Below, one piece after another: positions 47,925 through 59,000 of a stretch of DNA of 64,000 nt (positions within the stretch are counted from its first letter, which is position 1; each line of letters begins with the position of its first letter). This DNA comes from Sesamum alatum (taxonomy: Eukaryota; Streptophyta; Magnoliopsida; Lamiales; Pedaliaceae). The notes beneath the pieces are model-generated. The model was not told the origin of the DNA and searched no databases. It saw nothing but the letters and a program-made list of their open reading frames with translations. The position numbers and the translations under genes are program-made. The stretch spans positions 20,923,188-20,987,187 of the forward strand of contig JACGWO010000012.1 in assembly GCA_034509735.1 (NCBI GenBank), in the 5' to 3' direction.

Positions 47925-48700
47925 CCCTTTGAGTTGGTGTTAGCATAATGTACCTTAGGGGATACTTGTATGAGATTTTCCTCGCTGGATGAGGAGGGTA
48001 CTTATAATTACAACTAGAGTATATTATAATTACCTCTTTGATGTTTTACATAATTATAAGGGTTAATTATATTTGGACCCCATCTGAAAATGTGAAATTA
48101 CACTTTCCTCCAAAGAAATTTTAAAATTACATTTACACCCCCTCTGAAAATTCACCGTTTACATCTGACCTTCCATCAAGGTTTCGACGGAAAATGTTGA
48201 CGTCAACAAAAATAATTACATAATTTATCAATTTTGTCTGCCATTTAACATTTTCATGTATAATTTTGTACTTATAAGGGGAAAAATGTAATAATGTTAA
48301 CCTCACTTCATATGTATATATTGCATTTATCTCCTTATAAGCACAAAAATATACATGAAAAGAGTTAAATGAGAAACAAAATTGAAAAATTATGTAATTG
48401 TTTTTGTCGATGCTAGCACTTCTCGTCGAAACCTCAACGAAAGAAGGTCAGGTGTAAACGATGAATTTTCGGAGGGGGTGTAAGTGTAATTTCAAAACCT
48501 TTCTGGGGGAAAGTATAATTTCACATTTTCAGAGGGGGTCCAAGTGTAATTAACCCTAATTATAAATACCTCATCGTTGTTGTGAAATTACAAATATGCT
48601 CTTGAATTTAACGCCCGTTTAACGAGCCTATTTCGTTAGGCTTCTATCCAAATTTTGTAATGAACTACTTAAAATACCATCTTGAATTATAAGTTTTAAT
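47925..48700. mobile_element. Foldback-family copy B, split by a younger MITE
   Basis: Sequence at about 47930-48059 (GTTAGCATAATGTACCTTAG, ACTTATAATTACAACTAG) is similar in direct orientation to the element at 6293-6550. It is interrupted at 48059/48557 by a 497-bp MITE. Related pieces occur again at about 48955-49070. The outer limits are uncertain. Confidence 0.45.
48060..48556. mobile_element. 497-bp Mutator-type foldback MITE
   Basis: The ends are GGGTTAATTATATTTGGACC and its imperfect inverse ending in GGTCCAAGTGTAATTAACCC. The perfect 9-bp duplication TAATTATAA flanks it (48051-48059 and 48557-48565). The arms match for about 240 bp each (CCCCCTCTGAAAATTCACCG against CGATGAATTTTCGGAGGGGG), so nearly the whole element folds on itself. 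It has no coding sequence and is related in style to 28934-29476. Confidence 0.9.
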
Positions 48701-49318
48701 TTTATATACTTTTTAGAATTTTCTAAATTATTTATGGATGAATATTCTCTATGAACTATTTATTTTACTCATTCTATATTTTTTCTTACATTTTTTCAAT
48801 TCTTTTTTTCAAAAAATAAACTTAGCAAGGGTAAAATTGTACTTTTCACATATCCGTCTAGGAACTACATAATTATTTTCAGTTTGAGGGGAGGTATTTG
48901 TATTTTCAAACAACGAGGAGTATTTTTAATTATGCTAAACTTAAAAAAAGGGAACTATAATTTACCTTTACAACTATAATCTCAAGAGGTGCATTTAAAA
49001 TTTTACAAAAGATAAGAGTATTGATGTAATTACATCTAATTTCAGGAGGTCTCAATGTAATTTAATCTTATTTATTAACATTGCGATGAATTTCAAAATT
49101 TATTCTGTATAAAATCATTTAAAATCCTTTTATCCAAATCTTTGGTTCAAAATTTAAATTCATCTATCGCCATGTGGGCAAAATTATTTAAATATTGTAA
49201 AATAAATAATAATTTACAAAAATACCGTAATTTTAAAATTTTTATAGAATTATGCAAAACCGCTGAGAAATTCAGCAGTTTTAAATTAAAAATAAAAAAG
49301 ATTAAAAAAACCTGTGTT

Positions 49319-49554
49319 AGAACCGCTGACAGTGTCAGCGGTTCTGACACACCTGAGAACCGCTGACTTTCTCAGCGGTTCTCAGGAAAGATCTGCCCCT
49401 TTATCGTGGATGGGACGCATGCATGGACGCATGCATGCATGCGTCCCATCCATATGTATTTTTGGGGTTCACGGGTGAACATGGAGTTCACCTGTGAACT
49501 CCTTGCATAAGGAGGGGTGAGAGGTTCACCCCTTATAAATAAGGGGTGAACCTC
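49319..49554. repeat. Cluster of four hairpins inside the MULE left end
   Basis: Four near-perfect inverted repeats follow each other: 49319-49345 (13-bp arms, AGAACCGCTGACA), 49354-49384 (13-bp arms, TGAGAACCGCTGA), 49408-49451 (17-bp arms, GGATGGGACGCATGCAT) and 49521-49554 (16-bp arms, GAGGTTCACCCCTTAT, 2-nt loop). They stand between the terminal repeat and the PMD start codon, so they would be in the promoter or leader of that gene. Confidence 0.85.
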
Positions 49555-49620
49555 TAAGGGTGAGGACCACAATCCGAATATTGTATCAAATATTCAAAAA
49601 AAAAAAATTCTTGTAGAATT

Positions 49621-51304
49621 ATGGCTAATTTTGGCCCACGTAATTCTAATGTGTTGTATGGACAAGCAAATCATCGTTCTGAAGATGTGCTCGGAGCCCC
49701 CGACACAACATTACATGTTCGACGTGGTGATAGTTCTTTTTTTCGAAATCTCAAACTAGTGCCACGCCACGTACGTGTTCTACAGGTATTAGAAAATATG
49801 GGTTTTTTAGGAGTTTTTCAGTGTGGTCACGTTGAGATTGACGCACACCTTATTACTGCGTTAGTCGAGAGATGGCGACCCGAGACTCATACATTTCATT
49901 TCACGATTGGTGAGGCGACTGTCACTCTTCAAGACATCGCAATCATGTGGAAACTTCCATTGGTAGGTAATATTATTACAGGAGTAGATACAAAGTGGAC
50001 TATTCCACAATGGCAAAATTATTGCTACCAATGGTTGGGTTTTCTTCCGGATGATAATGCATTTAAATTTTCTCGATTGAAATTAAGTGTATTACATGAT
50101 TGGTTAATTTTGAACACGAGTGACGATGATAGCCCTATGGAAGAAGTATTTCAAGAGACACGAATAATAGCTTTGTGTCTTATTGGTGGTGTATTGTGTC
50201 CTGGTGCTACGGGCAACACTGTCTCATTGTTATATTTACGTCATATGGAGGACCTTAGTGAAGGTGGTATCTCAAATTGGGGTACAACAGTGTTGGCTTA
50301 TATGTACAGAGAGTTGTGCACAGCCTCACAAAGAGGAAAAACGAACATAGGTGGCCCAATGCAATTATTACAAATTTGGGCATGGTCTCGCATTACAACC
50401 CTCGCCCCGATTCGCTCCACCGAGATTTTAGATTTGCGTCCTACTATAATTGACGATGAGAACGTCTTGCCTATACCTCCATATGCTGCACGGTATGCAC
50501 TTGAATTATACCTATACTAGCAAAAAATGACTTCTAGATTTAATTTAAATTTAACTTATTTTCGTGTTTGTAGGTGGTCGTATCATGTGTCCCGAACACA
50601 CACGGCTTCCAATGCATTGCGTATTATCAGAAATATATTGGACTTAATGAAAGAGAATGAGGTATGCGGACTGTTGTTGTTTAAATATATTATGTTTCGT
50701 ATTATATATGTTTCATTATATTGATGTAATTGCATAATCATGTAGTTTGCTTGGATACCATACGATAGTAACGCGGATGATGTGAATTCACTGCCTCTTT
50801 ATGCATACAATACACCATGGAACATAAAATGTCCATTGATTCATTATGCCATTGTGGAGATGCACCACCCAGAACGGGTGTTACGTCAGTTTGGCATGGT
50901 ACAAGATATTCCCCCAAACCCACTTCACAGTGAAAGACGATTGCATTCACTTGATAGGAGAGGACGCCACGGGGGAAGATTGGGCATTGTTTCATAGCAC
51001 ATATGATCCGACGAACGTAGCAGGACCATCTACTGCACATGATCCGACGGATGATATTGGTGCTAACATATATACTCCATCCACTGCATATACTCCAGAT
51101 TTTGCATATACGTATACTCTATCGGATGATACTGGTTCTAACGTAGCAGGTCCATCTACACATGATCCGGGTATGCGCCCGCATTATCCAGTATCACCAA
51201 TTCCATTTGACGACCTTGATTTGAGCACTCCGATTGAGATGAGACAGGACGTCCCGAGACGAAATAGGCGACGTCGAGGATGTGGCACAGGGGGTCATTA
51301 CTAG
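49621..51304 (+). pseudogene. Plant mobile domain (PMD / MAIN-like) protein of the MULE, one frameshift
   Basis: The product belongs to the PMD family (also annotated as long-form PP7 homologues or MAIN-like), found in transposons and in host genes MAIN and MAIL1. Three exons are visible: 49621-50492, 50574-50661 and 50746-51304, with GT-AG introns that keep phase. The domain shows VLENMGFLGVFQCGHVEIDA, ALVERWRPETHTFHFTIGEA, TVTLQDIAIMWKLPLVG, then IPPYAARWSYHVSRTHTASN, NTPWNIKCPLIHYAIVEMH and RRLHSLDRRGRHG. A run of five G at 50971-50975 replaces the expected four. It shifts the frame and gives a stop at 50995-50997; past it the other frame continues with EDWALFHSTYDP and a Thr/Pro-rich tail to 51304 (505 aa if corrected). 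The frameshift could be a sequencing error in a homopolymer. Confidence 0.85.
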
Positions 51305-51485
51305 TGTTATGAAATAGACTGATGTAGTACAATGAGTATTGTAATCCAAATATTTTATGCAAATAAACATTTATTATATCCACCAAATGTTTTCAAATAT
51401 TACATCATTACATGCATAGTAAATATTCTAATTATTTGAATTTCCTTCACGTGCCCGGTACTGCTGGCGTGCACGAGTCTGTGGT

Positions 51486-53702
51486 CTATCCCATTTCGTT
51501 CTGAATACGAGTTGTAACATGACGACCTGGGCCTCTACGGGTACGCAACATAGGGTTGTGCACAAGATGAAATGGCTGAGGATCCCAGTACTCCTCCCCC
51601 CATAATGGCTCAAACCTCCCGCAGTAAGTGTTCTTGTATGACTGAATACTATAATAATATGGCACAAAGTTGGATGCATTTACCCCAAAATGCCGACATG
51701 CCTGTATTGCATGGGAACAAGGAATGCCATTATTTCCCCACCTGCCACACGAACACTGTTGGTGCTTCAACTTGACAACAAACGTATGAGTCCCGGCACC
51801 GGTCAATCCTTCCAAGCCAATTATAAGCTCCTTCATTCAATTCTTTAATTTCTTCCATTACTCGCTCAAACTTGCGCACATTCTGCTCAGAACCCGCCTT
51901 CCAGCAGAGATCCTTAAGTTGAACATTGTTGAACTTGTTATTAAAGTTTGAGCACACATGCCGCAAACAAAATCGATGAACTCCACGGGGAAACTTAAAG
52001 GCTGGCACTGCATCTACTCCTTTAATCAGTCCGGTATGCCGATCAGAAATTAGATAAATTCGGTCGTCACTGCGTAGTAGATGCTTGGAAAGCATTTCAA
52101 GGAACCATCGCCAGGATGCTAGGGATTCTTCATCAACCAGTGCGAAGGCTAATGGGAGGACTTGTTGATTTCCATCCATTGTGACTGCCACTAATAGCTT
52201 GTGTTTGTACCTCGTGTACAGATGAGTTCCGTCTACACTTAGAACGTTACGACAATAACGAAATCCTTCTATACACGGTCTGAAAGCTCAAAACACATAG
52301 TTCAACATTTTCAGCCCAGGCCTGTCAGTGTCCAAGTGCAACCACTCTACAACTGTCCCGGGGTTCCATTTCTGTAATGCAGCCATGTATCGAGGCAATT
52401 TCTGTACATAGCTTTCCCAAGTTCCATATACCTGTTCCCTAGCCGCCTTCAAAGCCTGCCAAGCCTTATGATAAGAGATTTCGAACCCAAATCGATCTTT
52501 CACATTTTGCTGGACATACTTGATGTCATATAATGGGTCTTGACGAACCATACCAAGCAAATGTGTTGCAATCATACTCTTATCTAAGTTACGATGATCT
52601 ACAGAAATCTCATTCATCAAGCAGGTATGCGGTCCCACGTACCTGGTAATCTTGAATAACCCCATATTGGACTTGTAGATAGCTCGTAGCATCCAATCAC
52701 ATCCAGTCTCCGCATCATATTTGCACACGACCTTCCATAATTTTGGTGAACTCTCGAGCACACGGTATTCTCGTCTCGCACAACGCACAGAAAAATCTTG
52801 AACACTAGCTTTCAAGTGGTCTTTGCTCTTGAACACCATTCCTAATGCAAGCTCTCCAGTGCTCGGATCGTACAAGTTACCCCATTTACCAGTAGGGATA
52901 TCCACCGAGTCGACAGGTACCTCTGGATGTGTTGTACTGAAAAATGGGATCACTGGATATAGAGAATGAGGCTCTGATGTGGCTGGCATGTTCAAATCAA
53001 TTTCGTGTATTTGTTGGCTTGTCACCCCATTAGCAATACTACCAAGCACTTCCAACATAATTGGGATGCTGACTTCATCGTCATTATCAGGATTTCAAAT
53101 TATTTTCAGCCTCTTCCTCAACCTCATCTGGTCAGAGTTCACCGGATCTGAATTTAAAAAACTATCGGCTTCAGGCTCCATATTAACATACTCATCATCT
53201 TGTTGGTTGTACGTAGAAGGCCCTGCAAAATCTTCATTTATCCAAAATCTTCCCATCTCTTGAGTTACTGCTGGCAAACTGGCCCCATCTTGTGTTAAAA
53301 TTGACATGTATGTTCCATAATCACCAGCAAAAGGGTTGTCCAATACAATATTATCAATATTATGATAGACTTTCTCTGCTTCAACAAAAACTTTCTACAG
53401 TAACATATCCATTCAACGGATTGAAAAAAAATTGCATATCTCGATCCGTCTTAATCGGCAATGTCATCTCCCGTCTTCTATCAGCACTATATGTTGTGTA
53501 TTTAAAATATATTTTGTAACTGAAAATCATTCATACGGAGCCCAAGTTCTTCATACATAAGTGATTCAAGTTCAGCAAATTTAGTGCTACGAGAAATTTT
53601 CATAAATCTGATTGGAGGTCGATCGTAACTTACACAATCATATGAATCAATTCGTTGACCTCCAAAATATATAATGATATCAATATTGTTTTGCTCCGCC
53701 AT
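51486..53702 (-). pseudogene. MULE (MuDR-type) transposase, broken and internally deleted
   Basis: On the minus strand the sequence starts MAEQNNIDIIIYFGGQRIDS, followed by the N-terminal region typical of plant MuDR-like proteins. A DNA-binding (MuDR/FAR1-like) segment follows near 52850-52600 (LALGMVFKSKDHLKASVQDF, CDWMLRAIYKSNMGLFKITR). The DDE core shows SVDGTHLYTRYKHKLLVAVT with the first Asp and LISDRHTGLIKGV with the second. A SWIM zinc finger (CSCGRWGNNGIPCSHA) closes it near 51730. Frame breaks occur near 53515 and 53395, with stops near 53095 and 52285. The segment between LNEGAYNWL and the SWIM finger is far shorter than usual, and the expected third catalytic Glu region is missing. 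It cannot encode an active transposase. Confidence 0.85.
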
Positions 53703-53971
53703 ATCTTCACATCAAAATAACATATGCATAAAAAAATAATATTATTAATAATATTATAACGAAAACAAACAAATATATAATAAAACAAAATTTTAGAATA
53801 TAAAACTTACAATTTTTGTTGCAGAAATTTCCAACTGGTGTAATCTAAAAATGTGCCCTTTCTCTATAATTTTTTCGGTGAGGCTGCTGCAATATTTTCT
53901 AACGTATACAATTCTTTCAAACTCATATGAACTGGAACAAGTAGTATTTATAGAAGAAAAACCGCCTTTCA

Positions 53972-53994
53972 ACTCGGCAGCTTTGCTGCCGAGT
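53972..53994. repeat. Hairpin near the MULE right end
   Basis: Arms ACTCGGCAGC and GCTGCCGAGT (10 bp) surround a TTT loop. It lies inside the right inverted end, mirroring the position of the left hairpin cluster but with a different sequence. Confidence 0.85.
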
Positions 53995-54340
53995 GTATTT
54001 TTTTTCTTTTTTTATTTAAACAAATTTAAAAACTGCTATTTAAAATAGCGGTTTTGCACAAAAAAATAAAACTTTTGAAATCACGGTATTATTGTAATTA
54101 ATTATTAATTTAACAATATTTAAATAATTTTCTCAATGCTAAATGTGTCCAGGACTCCAGATTGACATTGACGAGGGATTCGCATGACATTCAACATTTT
54201 CTTTTTTGAAGTTACATCATTTTTTTTTCTCTTAAAGAGTAACAAATAACAAATAATGATAGTTATACTTAAATTCATTATTCGGCATAATTCATAAAGA
54301 ATTTTCTCTTTCTCTACATCTTTTTGATTGGACTATATTT

Positions 54341-54617
54341 ATATTAATATAAAAAAGAAACGACCTCTACACTGAAAAACAATGATTAATGATATTATTG
54401 CACTAATTTTTGTAAAGTTAAAAATATCCCTCAATCAATAAATTAATTAACTTATTCAATATCAAATTTTCACGTTAATTGATAAATTAATTTTTTTATT
54501 CTTTTTTTTTTAAATATAGTTCATTGAATGGTATATTTTACTTTATTTATAATATATTTTAAAAAAATAAATATTATTTACTATATACACGTATGAACAA
54601 TGTGCCACAATGGCTGG
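54341..54617 (+). mobile_element. Non-autonomous Helitron, third copy
   Basis: The interior (GACCTCTACACT, TTGATAAATTAATTTTTTTA-like, TTTATTTATAATATATTTTA) resembles 11708-11982. The 3' end GTGCCACAATGGCTGG, followed by T, keeps the hairpin and a CTRR terminus (CTGG). The 5' end is degraded, so the start is approximate. Confidence 0.55.
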
Positions 54618-54639
54618 TCATTGAAAATGTAGGGACTGT

Positions 54640-56061
54640 TTGCAAGAACTTCTACTTTTAAATAAGTGACTCTCATAGAAAAAGTTGAAAGTTGTAGCAG
54701 AACCAAAAAGTGGGTAGTGTTTGTAAAAAAAACGAAAAGCAATAAAAGCTAGATTGAGTAGTATTTGGGGGAAATATCACTTATAAAATAAGTTTAATTG
54801 ACTAAAGACCGTTTTGTACCCATTTATTAAAAGATGCTATTTTTGCTTAATATTTGTACTTATCTCTTGATTACAATAATTATTTTTCACAAAATTAATA
54901 AATTTTACAATTAGTATATCTCATATTTAATTTTTACAAAATGATTATCATTTATATTATTAAAATATTTAATACTAATAGAAAAAATGAATGTTCCCAC
55001 TATATAATATAATTGTTCATTCATGCACAATAAATAAACTTGCACGATTGACAAAAAAAATTATTATTTTTAATTAATCATAGTAATTTAATTTCTATGT
55101 TTTTATGATTTAGGAATAATATCATATAATATAAAAATAAAATATATTTATTTAAAAATATTAAATGTGTGAAATTACAAACTTTTCTAGTGTAAATTAT
55201 TTAAATTGTTTGAAAATTCTAACATCAACTTTAGATGAATAATTTTAAAAATAAATTAAAAAGTTAAAATTAAATTAAAATTATTATAATAAGGGTAAAA
55301 TAGTGTAAAAGAAAGTTGAATTTATTTACAGAAAAACAAAAGCAGCTAGAAGCACCCCCAAAAGCGTTTCCAACTTTTGGGTTAAAAATACATTTCGTAA
55401 TAGTTTCAAAAGAAGAAATTGACATCCCAAATATCTCAAACAATAAAACATTTTATGAACCACCAGGAAAAAAGAAAAAGAAATCGATTTTTAATGATAA
55501 TAAAACATTTAAAAAAGAATTAATGAACTTTTTGGGCTAGTTGGGGCAGGCCCGTTTGGATAATTGGGCTGCAGTGGAGAACTATTTCAGGTTCGGGTAG
55601 AAGGTGGACCCGGATCCGATTGTGATTTCCAGAAAACACCCTGGGGAATTAGATAATTCCATCAGTGGTAGGTGTACGTATTTGAATTTGATTGCTTTTC
55701 TCTTTTGATTCCATCACTGGTAGTGGTAATGGTAGTGGTAGGTGTCAACAAGTTCATCAGCTCATCCGTCAATGCCGCGCTGTACTCTACCTCCACAACT
55801 ATAAACTTCTGATTGCTGAATTTTGACTTTCCTTTGAAACCACTCAAAAATCCGAGGGAGGATTCCGGAGAGATTAGCCCAATCAATTGTAGGAATCCAG
55901 AGTAATTGACTTTCTCATCCTGAGCTGACAGCCTCCTCCGACCCCGGGATATTGAAATATTGGATCGAATCCGCAAAACCCCTGACTTTAATGTCCTAAT
56001 TTCGGGACCCACTCCGGAATTGGGGCTTCGAAGCTGGTGGGTTGTGTGAATTTTTGGGTTG
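54640..56061. other. AT-rich intergenic DNA and 5' region of CASC3 gene
   Basis: No gene was recognised up to about 55540. A MITE-like unit may lie between about 54645 (CTGTTTGCAAGAACTTCTAC) and 55380. From about 55560 the sequence is GC-richer and likely holds the promoter and 5' UTR of the CASC3 gene. A (GGTAGT)-like repeat near 55720-55740 explains the minus-strand Thr-rich frame there. Confidence 0.4.
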
Positions 56062-59000
56062 ATGAGTGGAGGGGCGATGGCGGAGGAGGAGATTGAGTAC
56101 GAGAGCGATCCGGAGGAGGGGAAGCTGACGTTGAAGATGCGGAGGAGAGAGGCGAGTGACGATGAAGAGGAGGAGGGAGGGGGGATTAGGGAAAAGCCGC
56201 GGCGGACGATTCGTGATTCTGATGGGGAATCTGAAGGCGCTCCGGCGGAGTACGAGGATGAATATGGGGAAGAAGAGGAAGATTACGATTTGGGTGAGGA
56301 GTATGTGGAGGAGGTGCATTATGAAGAAAGTGATGTTGGGAGAGGCGACAGTGCTGTGGAGATGGTGGTGGTGAGGGCTGAGATATGGAAAGATGGAGGG
56401 GCCACGGCGGAGAAGAAGGGGCCGAACAATGGCACAAGTCAATTTAACAGCAAAAATGATAATATTGAGGATGGTCAGCTTGAGGGAGAAAAGAAAGAGA
56501 TAGAGCCTTATGCAGTGCCTACGGCAGGTGCATTTTACATGCATGATGACCGCTTTCGAGACAATGCCGGTGGGCGACATAGGTATTAAACATTTGTTTC
56601 TCAGGTTTCCGATTATGCAGTGAGTTGAGTTAAACTGCTGGAGTGTCTTAGCTTTTGTATAATGAATTCAGGTTATCTCTATCTGGATTATCTGCATAAG
56701 GAATTCTGGTTCTCTGAATATGATAATTTCTAAATCTGAATTGTCTAGTAGCATCACTTGATTGGCTCTTCAATATCCTGGCTTTCACTGTTCATCTTTT
56801 CTTTTTGTCACCTTCCCTAAACTATGATGCTTGTGGTTTCTCAAATTTGTTCCGCTTTAGCACAAAAAACCTTTTTGTTTTTTAGAAGGGAATATGTATC
56901 TTTTGGTGAACAGTGCAAGTCAATGTGTGGGAAAACATGAAGGGAGGTTGTGTTAATTGATGACATCCTCTGACATGTAGAGCAATATATGATGCTTTGA
57001 ACTTCAAGTTTTAGGAACATGGCTAATTTTGGCATTGTAGGCTCTGGAAGCAACTCATAGAAAGAAATCTTTGGATTCTGGATCCTGTGAACATTGGTGG
57101 AAACATATTTGTTCTGATTAAACCCGTAAAAATTTTCAATGTTAGACATGTTTTCGCTGGTGATGCTCCTACTTGATGACGGAGTTCCTCAAGTTCGTTC
57201 CTCACTTATAGCATTACATGCCTACAGGCTGGATATATATAGTCATAAAAGATGTTGAACCTTTTTCTAAAATTGTATGTTCACTCAAGTTTTTTAACCA
57301 GAACCTTGTCCTGTCCGTTGTAATGAGGAAGAAGTTGTTAAAGACGGTGTTGAGATACTTTTAGTTCAAGGTGTTGCTTTTCTGATTTATCGTGTCATGC
57401 TGTTACTGATTTCCTTGAAATTTGTCAGAAACTAAATTCGCCAACTTATCTAGATTTTGATGTACTTAGGCGTACATTTGGAGGAAGAAAGTTGTGGGAG
57501 TCCAAGGATGATAGGAAATGGGGGCATGATAAGTTTGAGGAGTTGACTATGCAGGAAAGGAGCTACGAAGAGGTGAGTAGTTCATATATATATATATATA
57601 TTAATAGATGTGTATTTGTCCGTATGTTTATGGGCATGCTTTTCTTTTAATATCTTTTGCATCTCATATGAGTTACTATATCCAGCGTAGGAAGGGTTCA
57701 AGGGGTCGTTATCGAGGTCGTGGTAGGAATAGAGCTGTAGACCGTGGATATGCACGAGGAAACAGGCTCAAAGAGCGTGTTAGTAATGGCACTCAGAATT
57801 ATAACACTCAGAACAATGCTCCTAAGGGTGTTAGGGGGAGAGGACCTCGAAGGTATCAGCCATCTCTTAGGAGCAATGAGGCACCTCTCACTCAAAACAT
57901 ACAGTGAGTAAAACCTTATTCTTCAACTTGTTTCTATTGAAGTGTAGTCATCATGTTCTCAATTATGCATATTTTCATGTGTAGACCGGGAAAATCAGTT
58001 GAGAAGCCCTCGAATGTTAATTCGGTAAGAGCCAGTGAATCTGTGCCTAATTCAGAGCCTCAAGTGGCGCTGCCCAGAAAACAAGTGTTTGCGTCTAATT
58101 TGAACATTGCTTCTCCACCATTTTATCCCTCTGGTTCTTCCACAAAAGACAATAGTGTGCCCAACAAGAGGGATGTCTATGCTAGCTCAATTAATCGGAA
58201 TGGTGAACCATCAGTTACCATGGCACAATCCTCCGGAGTGCTGCGGGGAAAGAATATAGTGGATTCTATTGGTCTGGATAAACTTTATGTTAATGATTCA
58301 CTTTCTGCAATAGCTGGAAAGCCTGCAAACACTATGCAGATGCAGCTATCTGGTCCCTTAGCTATTAACAATACTCAACAACAGTTAAGCAGTCAAGGGA
58401 GAGGAATAGCTCCGTTGACCCAATTGGCCTACCAACCAGCTGTCTCTAATACCCAAGTCAGGGTTCCTGCACCCAACCAAGTACAAAATGCTCAGAGGAA
58501 TCCTGGTCAAAGTCGTGAGCAAACTTCTGTGAAAGCTTCTGGTCAGCAGTTTCCACAACGTGTTTCCAGTGCATCACAGACTTCTTCTCCACCAAAGGCT
58601 ACTGAAGCTGTGAATGCAGTTGAGTCTGTTGAGCTGGAATCTATTTCAGAATCTAGTAAATCCAATACTGCATTGGTTCCTAAAGGAAAAGGTAGTGATC
58701 GAGGCAGTGGAAGGGGCTCCTTCCTGTACGGTGGATCACAGGTTATGGCGCCCTCTGGTAATATGGGCAGTGGTCATGGCGATCAAAACTTCCCAGCTTT
58801 CTTTCCTGGTAATTCTTGAGTAATTTATCTTTCAGAATCCAGAATGAGAACAAGTACCAGTTTGCAAATTTTGATATTAGTCTGAATTGGACAAAGAGAT
58901 CGATATTCTTAGAAATGGAGTATCATATATGTTATTTTTTGTGGTTATTTACACTTCATGAGCTCTTTCTTTTTTCCTTTTTCCTGAAGAGACTTAAATG

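Larger units (their letters stand above)
49176..54134. mobile_element. Mutator-like element (MULE) carrying a PMD gene
   Basis: Inverted ends of about 115 bp flank the unit. Left (49176 on) runs through AAATTATTTAAATATTG, AATACCGTAATTT and GCAAAACCGCT; the right end reversed (from 54134) runs through the same blocks in the same order. Between them are a plant mobile domain gene on the plus strand (49621-51304) and a MULE transposase on the minus strand (53702-51486), so the two genes converge. Several hairpins lie just inside the ends. I could not find a 9-bp duplication, so it is an old insertion or one flank has been altered. Both genes are broken, so it is not autonomous now. Confidence 0.85.

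Noticed and set aside
49167..54143. 9-bp target duplication of the PMD-carrying MULE
   Set aside because: The flanks TCGCCATGT and AATGCTAAA do not match, and shifted alignments gave at most 6 of 9.
55996..56580. 194-codon minus-strand frame opposite the CASC3 first exon
   Set aside because: It is the antisense shadow of the acidic GAG/GAA-rich exon; the plus frame matches the CASC3 family.
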